A DNA stretch of 5,596 bases from Moraxellaceae bacterium (GTDB lineage: Bacteria; Pseudomonadota; Gammaproteobacteria; Pseudomonadales; UBA3067): assembly GCA_002401525.1 (NCBI GenBank), contig NVTH01000092.1, positions 1 through 5,596 of the forward strand. The letters are read 5' to 3'. Under the pieces are notes generated by a model. The model saw only the letters and a program-made list of their open reading frames with translations, was not told the origin of the DNA and did not search any database. The translations under genes were made by a program, and so were the position numbers. Below, one piece after another: positions 1-4,980 of the stretch (the stretch's first letter is position 1; the number at the start of each line of letters is the position of its first letter).

Positions 1-33
1 ACCCCATTCGATACAAAGTCGTCTACAATGGAT

Positions 34-663
34 TTATCTTTTCCAATGATTGAAATTGCTATAGAATACGATGTTGAGCCTAATAAAAGGCCTACTCGAA
101 TGCGAGTGACATCGGAAAAGGTGAATAACATCGCTTTCCAGCATGGATTCAAAGTGCAGCCCAAGGCTATAAACGGCATTATTTTGTTCTGGGGTGGCAT
201 CGCAATGAATTGTTTTCGCAATGGCGGCAAAGCGGTAATAGCTTGGAAAAAGGGTGACGTGAATGTGCAGCAACGAGTCGCGGGTGAGATGATCAGGCAC
301 TTCAACGGAGATGCCCGCTTCACTTAGGGAGACTCGATGGGTGGGGGTAAGAGGGGTTTCCTCCGCTGCGTGAGTGATGATGCTGGTAAGGCATTCAATT
401 TTATGATTAATGGCCCTCAAATAGGCGGATATATGCCGATCTTGCTCGCTGATGGCGTGCAGGTGATGCCTTGAATCAGCTTCGATTTGCCTGATTTCGC
501 TTAAAATTTTAAATTGCGGGGTGACTTGATAATGGGTGTCGTAAGGATCCGTGGGAGGCCCGCCGCTATTGGTATATTCGGATTCAGGTAATAAGCGATA
601 CTCGAGCATTATATGATCAACAATTCGATAAAAATCTCGCCTTTCAGCGTTGTTGTCTGGCAT
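34..663 (-). CDS. PilZ-domain protein with inserted coiled-coil helix
   Basis: A 209-residue cytoplasmic protein with no signal peptide or membrane segment. I call it PilZ because of R9-xxx-R13 near the N-terminus followed by a strand-like stretch (14-25), then the SLSEAG segment (112-117) in the place of the usual [D/N]xSxxG. After that come beta-rich segments, with YSLGLHF and a helix ending LFRCHSH near the C-terminus, as PilZ barrels usually finish. PilZ domains typically bind cyclic di-GMP through these two motifs; here the first position of the second motif is Ser rather than Asp/Asn, so binding is uncertain. Between the two motifs lies a helix with heptad spacing from L54 to I96, suggesting oligomerisation. 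The ATG at 661-663 is preceded by GGA seven bases upstream. The gene is transcribed away from the Lol operon. PilZ genes occur beside lol genes in Pseudomonas as I recall. The PilZ call is good; the specific role is unknown. Confidence 0.8.
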   Translation of the reverse strand: MPDNNAERRDFYRIVDHIMLEYRLLPESEYTNSGGPPTDPYDTHYQVTPQFKILSEIRQIEADSRHHLHAISEQDRHISAYLRAINHKIECLTSIITHAAEETPLTPTHRVSLSEAGISVEVPDHLTRDSLLHIHVTLFPSYYRFAAIAKTIHCDATPEQNNAVYSLGLHFESMLESDVIHLFRCHSHSSRPFIRLNIVFYSNFNHWKR

Positions 664-885
664 TGGCTTTTCCGTCGATTATCGTAAGGCGAAAGTATTT
701 TATGAATTGTGCAATAGCAATGATCTCAAAAGTTTTAGCTTTCATCTTGCTGATCTCACGCGGATCTCAAACAGACTAGTTCATAAATGGTAGCGCTATT
801 TAATTTTAACAGGGAAATCCCATTCGCCCAGCTGACACGCGTTATATTGTTTTGAATCGGCAAATCATTGTGTTTTAATTCCCCG
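664..885. promoter_or_regulatory. Divergent intergenic region between the PilZ gene and the lol operon
   Basis: This 222-bp gap must hold the promoters for both flanking operons. Candidate elements are weak. On the plus strand there is a TATATT -10-like hexamer at 843-848, about 40 bases before the first permease start, without a good -35 at the right distance; CTGACA at 832-837 resembles a -35 but has no matching -10. On the minus strand TAAAAT (complement of 697-702) could be a -10 for the PilZ gene. Three GATCTCA copies lie in the middle (722-728, 752-758, 763-769). No convincing small gene or structured RNA was seen. The regulatory role is inferred from position. Confidence 0.4.
721..769. 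repeat. Three direct copies of GATCTCA
   Basis: Exact GATCTCA heptamers lie at 722-728, 752-758 and 763-769, with start-to-start distances of 30 and 11 bases. Both are near whole helical turns, so the copies would lie on one face of the DNA. The first two extend to TGATCTCA. Such spacing suits an operator, but the motif is short and no known binding site is recognised. GATC also makes each a potential Dam site. Confidence 0.45.
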
Positions 886-2121
886 ATGTTTAATTCAGTG
901 ACTGCATTTATAAGCTTTCGTTATTTAAAGGGAAAACGCCGCAATCGTTTTATCTCTTTTATCTCCCTTGCTTCGATGGTTGGTTTAAGCCTCAGCATTG
1001 CCGTGTTAATTACCGTACTGGCAGTGGTGAATGGTTTTGAGAGCGAGTTGCAAAAGCGCGTCTTAGGTTTGGTGCCGCAAGCAAAATTATACGGCTATGA
1101 CGGCGTTGAGGATTGGCAATCGTTAGCGGCTCAGATAATCGAGTTTGAAGGGGTGGAAGGGGTGGCTCCCATTATTGAGTTGCAAGGGATGTTAACGGCC
1201 AATAAGCAATTAAAGCCGGTCTTTGTCACTGGCATTGAGCCGCATTATGAAAAGCAGGTGTCCATTATCAATCGCTTTCTCACCGGTGGCAGTCTAGATA
1301 AATTACAGGCGGGTGAATACGGTATTGTGTTGGACAAAAAACTTGCCGAGGAGCTTGGGGTATCCCTCGGCGAACGAGTGACCTTGGTGATGCCTGAAGC
1401 CATTGTGTCTCCTGTGGGGTTAGTGCCTCGATACAAACGTTTTCGCTTGGTGGGGGTGTTCGATACCGGGGCCGAATTGGGCAAATATCTGGTGTACATT
1501 CATCTCCACGACGCTGCGAAAATTTTACGCATTCCTAATCAAGTCCACGGCGTTCGAATCAAGGTGACTGATTTATTTGCTGCCCCCTCTATTGTTCAAA
1601 ATGTAAGCCGGCAACTATCAATCCCGCTTTACGCCACGGATTGGACTCGAACCCATGGCAATCTTTATTCGGCCATTAAAATGCAAAAGGGCATGATTGC
1701 TTTATTGTTGCTGTTGATTGTCGCGGTGGCGATTTTTAATGTGGTCGCGAGTTTGGTGATGGTGGTGAATGAGAAGAAGGCGGACATTGCGATCTTGCAA
1801 ACCTTAGGGGCCGGGCCTCGGCAGATTATGATTATATTTATGTTGCAGGGCACGGCCATCGGTGCCGTGGGTTGCGCATTTGGAGTGGTCATCGGTGTCT
1901 TGCTGGCCTACTTTTTGGGGGACTTATTAGGGTTAATTCAATTGTTTGTTGAGCGTGATTTAATGCAGGCGTACTTTATTCATTATCTTCCTACTGAACT
2001 GCATTTCGAGGATGTCTTCAGTATCGTGTTAACGGCGTTATTTTTAACCGTCGTAGCCACGTTATATCCCGCATACAAAGCAGCCAGTACTCAACCGGCC
2101 GAGGCGTTAAGATTTGAATAA
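886..2121 (+). CDS. lolC: Lipoprotein-release ABC transporter permease, LolC/LolE family (first of two)
   Basis: Inner-membrane permease of the Lol complex, which extracts outer-membrane lipoproteins from the inner membrane and passes them to LolA. The 411 residues match the usual LolC/E length. An FRYLKGKRRNRF start leads into TM1 (about 23-48), then a large periplasmic domain beginning with NGFESEL (49-55), then TM2 (about 271-294), TM3 (about 314-345) and TM4 (about 377-399). The cytoplasmic loop EKKADIAILQTLG (296-308) is the FtsX-family segment that contacts the ATPase. A loop at 170-190 with P176, G178 and P181 resembles the LolA-binding Hook of LolC. The C-terminus reads QPAEALRFE, as in E. 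coli LolC, but YFIHYLPTEL (363-372) is LolE-like, so the C versus E label is provisional. I chose the ATG at 886 because it aligns with family N-termini; a TTG at 868 would add six residues. No Shine-Dalgarno is evident. The stop overlaps the next gene by 8 nt. Confidence 0.93.
   Translation: MFNSVTAFISFRYLKGKRRNRFISFISLASMVGLSLSIAVLITVLAVVNGFESELQKRVLGLVPQAKLYGYDGVEDWQSLAAQIIEFEGVEGVAPIIELQGMLTANKQLKPVFVTGIEPHYEKQVSIINRFLTGGSLDKLQAGEYGIVLDKKLAEELGVSLGERVTLVMPEAIVSPVGLVPRYKRFRLVGVFDTGAELGKYLVYIHLHDAAKILRIPNQVHGVRIKVTDLFAAPSIVQNVSRQLSIPLYATDWTRTHGNLYSAIKMQKGMIALLLLLIVAVAIFNVVASLVMVVNEKKADIAILQTLGAGPRQIMIIFMLQGTAIGAVGCAFGVVIGVLLAYFLGDLLGLIQLFVERDLMQAYFIHYLPTELHFEDVFSIVLTALFLTVVATLYPAYKAASTQPAEALRFE
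2101..2116 (+). promoter_or_regulatory. Ribosome binding site and TTG start of the second permease
   Basis: GAGG at 2101-2104 lies nine bases before TTG at 2114-2116. An in-frame TAA at 2108-2110 rules out any start further upstream, and the first in-frame ATG downstream (codon 35) falls inside TM1. TTG is therefore the best start; GTG at codon 16 would cut into the conserved N-terminal helix. The site lies inside the last codons of the first permease, which suggests translational coupling. Confidence 0.75.
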
Positions 2122-3442
2122 TAGCGCTGGATTACGGCCGTTTTATTTCTCCCTTTTTGTGGGTTTACGGTATTTAAGAGCACGGCGGAGAAATCGCTTT
2201 ATTTCGTTTGTCTCCATGTCCTCGGTCTTGGGGATTGGTTTGGGAGTGGCGGTATTAATCACGGTGATTTCGGTGATGAATGGTTTCGAAGCTGAACTGC
2301 ATCAACGTATTTTAGGGATGGTATCCCACGTGGTGGTGGAGCGAGAGGAAGGGCCTTTTGATTGGCGCAAGATGGAAAAGAGATTAGACAAATATAATCA
2401 AATAGCCGCAGTGGCACCGGCTTTTGAGGCGAAGGGCATGCTCAGCCATCGAGGGCGAGTGGCGGCGATTAGTCTGGTGGGCGTTATGCCGAGCGCCGAG
2501 GCGCATGTTTCCATTGTCGATCAGCATATGTTGGAAGGTGAGCTGGGGGCTTTATCTGCTCAGGGGGATGGCATTATTCTGGGTTGGCTGACGGCGCGTA
2601 AATTAGGGGTCGGTGTTGGGGATAGTTTGGCTTTTGTTTACCCTCAACCGAGTGATACGGCGGCTGGTGTTCACCCTAAATTTTTTCAATTTACTGTGGT
2701 GGGACTGTTTCAAGTGGATTCGGAATACGATGGCTTGGTGGCCATGGTGCATTTGTTGGATTTACAGAAAAAGTTATTGTTCGAAGAGCAAGACATATTC
2801 CTCCGTGTTGCGTTGAATGATTTATTTATGGCGCCAGCCATGGCGAAGCAACTCAAGCGTGATTTAAATAAAAACGCTGACCATAAAAGCAATGACCATA
2901 AAAACGCTGACCATAAAAGCAAAGGCAAAAAAGCCGCGGGGAATAAAGTTAAGGTTACCGATTGGACTGTCACGCATGGTGAGTTCTTTCAAGCGGTGGC
3001 GTTGGAGAAAACCATGATGTCATTGTTGCTGCTACTGATCGTGGCGGTGGCGGCCTTCAATATTGTTTCCAGCTCGGTGATGATGGTATCGGAAAAAAAT
3101 ATGGATATAGCGGTGCTGCGTACGCTTGGCGCGAGTCCTAGAAGCATTACCTTTATATTCGTGGTGCAAGGCACTGCGGTAGGATTGGTGGGGGCGGTAG
3201 GGGGCTCAATACTGGGCCTGTTGATCGCTTACTTTATCAGTGACGGTGTAAGTCAATTAGAGGCATTGCTGCAGGTGCAGTTTTTTTCTGCCTACTTCCT
3301 TGATTATTTGCCTTCTGAAATTCGAGGCGTTGAGGTGGCGATGATTTCCTTTTCCGCTGTTTTGTTGAGCTTTTTAGCCACTATTTATCCCGCGCGACAA
3401 GCGGCTAAAGTGCACCCCGCGGAGGCGTTGCGATATGAGTAG
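2114..3442 (+). CDS. lolE: Lipoprotein-release ABC transporter permease, LolC/LolE family (second of two), with DHK-repeat insertion
   Basis: Second permease of the Lol complex and a clear paralogue of the gene before it. It has GLRYLRARRRNRF near the N-terminus, TM1 (about 30-55), NGFEAEL (56-62), a periplasmic domain, TM2 (about 303-325), the ATPase-contact loop EKNMDIAVLRTLG (327-339), TM3 (about 345-375), YFLDYLPSEI (394-403), TM4, and PAEALRYE at the C-terminus. A Hook-like loop lies at 177-193 with G185 and P188. At 442 residues it is about 30 longer than its partner. Most of the excess is a hydrophilic Lys/Asp/His/Asn-rich insert (about 252-278) built from DHK[S/N] repeats, placed between periplasmic residues RDL and VKVTDWT. 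It uses a TTG start and overlaps both neighbours by 8 nt. The lolE symbol follows gene order only: GEFFQAVALEKTMM before TM2 looks more like E. coli LolC. The family is certain; the C/E identity is not. Confidence 0.92.
   Translation: MNNSAGLRPFYFSLFVGLRYLRARRRNRFISFVSMSSVLGIGLGVAVLITVISVMNGFEAELHQRILGMVSHVVVEREEGPFDWRKMEKRLDKYNQIAAVAPAFEAKGMLSHRGRVAAISLVGVMPSAEAHVSIVDQHMLEGELGALSAQGDGIILGWLTARKLGVGVGDSLAFVYPQPSDTAAGVHPKFFQFTVVGLFQVDSEYDGLVAMVHLLDLQKKLLFEEQDIFLRVALNDLFMAPAMAKQLKRDLNKNADHKSNDHKNADHKSKGKKAAGNKVKVTDWTVTHGEFFQAVALEKTMMSLLLLLIVAVAAFNIVSSSVMMVSEKNMDIAVLRTLGASPRSITFIFVVQGTAVGLVGAVGGSILGLLIAYFISDGVSQLEALLQVQFFSAYFLDYLPSEIRGVEVAMISFSAVLLSFLATIYPARQAAKVHPAEALRYE
2868..2922 (+). repeat. 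In-frame tandem repeat inside the second permease
   Basis: A 25-bp exact direct repeat lies at 2868-2892 and 2898-2922, offset by 30 bp. Within it TGACCATAAAA recurs at 2878, 2893 and 2908, a 15-bp period that encodes DHKSN, DHKNA and DHKSK (residues 256-270). The period is a multiple of three, so gain or loss of units keeps the frame. It looks like a young tandem expansion in a periplasmic loop. Confidence 0.9.
3421..3437 (+). promoter_or_regulatory. Ribosome binding site and ATG start of lolD
   Basis: GGAGG at 3421-3425 lies nine bases before the ATG at 3435-3437, a strong Shine-Dalgarno at good spacing. It sits in the Ala-Glu-Ala codons of the upstream permease's C-terminal PAEALRYE. The layout repeats that of the preceding junction base for base in spacing. 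Confidence 0.85.
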
Positions 3443-4154
3443 TTCCGAACATTGCCCGGTGATTGAATGCATCGATTTGTCCAAGACCTTTGATGAAGGA
3501 CCTCGCGAAGTGGAGGTTTTAAAAGGCTTCGATTTCAAGGTGGAAGCAGGCGAGAGAGTGGCCATCGTGGGCAAGTCGGGTTCCGGCAAGACCACCTTAT
3601 TGAATATGCTCGGAGGCTTGGATCAACCCACTAAGGGCTGGGTGAAGGTGGCCGGGCAGGACTTTAGCACCCTTAATGCCACGCAGAGGGGGCGTTTGCG
3701 CAATCAATACATTGGCTTTGTGTATCAGTTTCATCATTTGTTGGCGGAATTTACGGCGCTGGAAAATGTCGCCATGCCTTTTTTGATTCGAGGTGAAACC
3801 AAGGCTGTGGCGGCTCAAGCTGCGAAAGAAATTTTAGATCGAGTGGGGTTGAATCATCGGGAAGACCATAAGCCGGGAGAATTGTCCGGCGGTGAACGCC
3901 AGCGGGTGGCTTTGGCGAGAGCGTTGGTGACTCGCCCTGCGTGTGTTTTGGCGGATGAGCCCACTGGCAATTTAGATTCTCACACCGCCGATAGCATTCA
4001 GCAATTGATGTTGAGTTTAAATCATGAATTGGCGATCAGTTTTATTATCGTGACCCATGATTTAAAAATGGCCAGCGATGCGACGCGAATCTTTGAAATG
4101 GAAGACGGTTTGCTGAGTGAAGTTTCTAGCGAAGGCCCTTCAAGTGGTCAATAG
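3435..4154 (+). CDS. lolD: Lipoprotein-release ABC transporter ATP-binding protein LolD
   Basis: Cytoplasmic ATPase that powers lipoprotein extraction by the two permeases encoded just upstream. All nucleotide-binding motifs are intact in its 239 residues: Walker A GKSGSGKTT (46-54), Q-loop YQFHHLL (Q98), signature LSGGE (150-154), Walker B VLADEP (171-176, catalytic E175), D-loop NLDS (179-182) and switch H208. YQFHHLL followed by FTALENVAMP is typical of LolD and separates it from MacB- or FtsE-type relatives. Length is close to the E. coli protein (about 233). The ATG at 3435 overlaps the upstream stop by 8 nt and has a strong ribosome binding site. It is the last gene of the operon; in E. 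coli lolD lies between lolC and lolE. Nothing suggests loss of function. Confidence 0.97.
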   Translation: MSSSEHCPVIECIDLSKTFDEGPREVEVLKGFDFKVEAGERVAIVGKSGSGKTTLLNMLGGLDQPTKGWVKVAGQDFSTLNATQRGRLRNQYIGFVYQFHHLLAEFTALENVAMPFLIRGETKAVAAQAAKEILDRVGLNHREDHKPGELSGGERQRVALARALVTRPACVLADEPTGNLDSHTADSIQQLMLSLNHELAISFIIVTHDLKMASDATRIFEMEDGLLSEVSSEGPSSGQ

Positions 4155-4272
4155 TGAGCGCTTCGTAGTTTAAAAAAAGTAGTTTAAAACGAGCGGCTGC
4201 TGAAAGTTTAGAAGCGAGCTTCTCGGGGCTAGGTTTTAGGAACTGGTTTCAGGGGGGGGTTAGGAACTGGTT
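4155..4272. other. Convergent intergenic gap between lolD and the DUF2062 gene
   Basis: The ends of two converging genes meet here. It contains an 11-bp direct repeat GTAGTTTAAAA (4165-4175 and 4179-4189), a small inverted repeat AGAAGCGAGCTTCT (4210-4223), and a 16-bp direct repeat around a run of eight G. The inverted repeat has only a 5-6 bp stem and no adjacent T-run on either strand, so I do not call it a terminator, although transcription from both sides should end near here. No gene is seen. Confidence 0.5.
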
Positions 4273-4275
4273 TCA
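4236..4275. repeat. 16-bp direct repeat flanking a G8 tract
   Basis: TTAGGAACTGGTTTCA occurs exactly at 4236-4251 and 4260-4275. The copies are separated only by eight G residues (4252-4259), giving a 24-bp period. The right-hand copy contains the stop codon of the minus-strand DUF2062 gene (4273-4275). This is probably a local slippage duplication. Confidence 0.9.
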
Positions 4276-4812
4276 TGAGCTGGGTTTCTTTTGTTTTGCC
4301 GCTTTTCTTTCTCGTCTTTGCTGCCAGCGTTTGGTAACCATTATCCGCCAATAGAGGCGCATCATTAGAAAGCCTGCGAAGCCAAAAATAAGCCCTGCGA
4401 GGATAGATCCCGTTAGTAGCGGTTGCCAAAAGTCGAGAAAATCTTCTCGCAGCCAGCGCCAGGATAATTCAAAGTGAAATTCTCCTTTGGGTAGGCCGAG
4501 CACAAGACTGCCTAATTTGTAGGCGAAATAGAAGATGGGCCAATAGGTGAGGGGGTTGCTGATCCACACTAAACAAGTGCTTAAGGGAAGATTGACATTA
4601 AATAGGATGGCGAGGAAGGCCGCCAATACCATCTGAAATGGGATTGGCATAAAGGCCACGTAAAGGCCCACGAACACTGCGCCAGACACTGAACGTCGAT
4701 TCAGGTGCCAGAGGTTGGGATCGTGAATCCTACTGCCGAGTATATGCAGCGATCGGTTGTTTTTGATCGCTGCCGGTGACGGTAAATATTTTCTGATAAG
4801 CCTTTTTGGCAT
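4273..4812 (-). CDS. DUF2062 family inner-membrane protein
   Basis: A 179-residue integral membrane protein of the DUF2062 family, whose function is not established. Recognition rests on the N-terminal MPKRLIRKYLPSP, then HDPNLWHLNRRSV (30-42), then MPIPFQM (55-61), VNLPLS (73-78) and WISNPLT (83-89), which together are characteristic of the gammaproteobacterial members as I remember them. Hydrophobic stretches lie at about 43-72, 76-107 and 131-153. The C-terminal tail from about 154 is strongly basic (RRERKAAKQKK) and probably cytoplasmic. The ATG at 4810-4812 matches the family start; an AAGG precedes it by only two bases, so the ribosome binding site is weak. It is a single gene, convergent with lolD and divergent from comEC. 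A similar gene lies beside comEC in Pseudomonas as I recall, so the linkage may be old. No substrate can be named. Confidence 0.88.
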   Translation of the reverse strand: MPKRLIRKYLPSPAAIKNNRSLHILGSRIHDPNLWHLNRRSVSGAVFVGLYVAFMPIPFQMVLAAFLAILFNVNLPLSTCLVWISNPLTYWPIFYFAYKLGSLVLGLPKGEFHFELSWRWLREDFLDFWQPLLTGSILAGLIFGFAGFLMMRLYWRIMVTKRWQQRRERKAAKQKKPSS

Positions 4813-4980
4813 AACCTTGTTACGATTAATTGGTCCTTTTGTGGCCCGCCATTATGCCTGGGAATTGAAGGCGACTCTAGACCCCTATTGATCAAGTATC
4901 GCGGGTTTAAACATGTCTATTTTGGCCTTTGCGTGGCGCTTGGTTATAGGGTTTCGAATTACTAAATACGATGAATCATT
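4813..4980. promoter_or_regulatory. Divergent intergenic region between the DUF2062 gene and comEC
   Basis: This 168-bp gap should carry promoters in both directions. On the minus strand CATAAT (complement of 4851-4856) is a plausible -10 about 40 bases before the DUF2062 start, with only a poor -35. On the plus strand TTGGTT (4940-4945) and TAAATA (4963-4968) are 17 bases apart but match the consensus weakly and would leave almost no leader before comEC. No structured RNA or convincing small gene is visible. Confidence 0.3.

Noticed and set aside
28..327. A 99-codon plus-strand open frame opposite the PilZ gene
   Set aside because: It lies wholly antisense to the 3' part of the PilZ gene, has no convincing ribosome binding site, and its translation resembles no family I know, whereas the minus strand has recognisable PilZ features.
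791..798. Palindrome TAGCGCTA in the divergent intergenic region as an operator
   Set aside because: Symmetry stops at 8 bp and the flanks do not match, so it is too short to support a binding site.
886..4154. The operon as a MacB-type or FtsEX-type transporter rather than Lol
   Set aside because: The LolD-type YQFHHLL Q-loop, the two separate permeases of Lol length and the Hook-like loops fit Lol; no MacA-like partner or FtsX-specific features are seen.
4210..4223. AGAAGCGAGCTTCT hairpin as a rho-independent terminator of the lol operon
   Set aside because: The stem is only 5-6 bp with a tiny loop, and no T-run follows directly on either strand.
4229..4429. A 66-codon minus-strand open frame with a proline-rich end
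   Set aside because: It overlaps the DUF2062 coding sequence in another frame, and its repeat-like tail comes from the 16-bp direct repeat.
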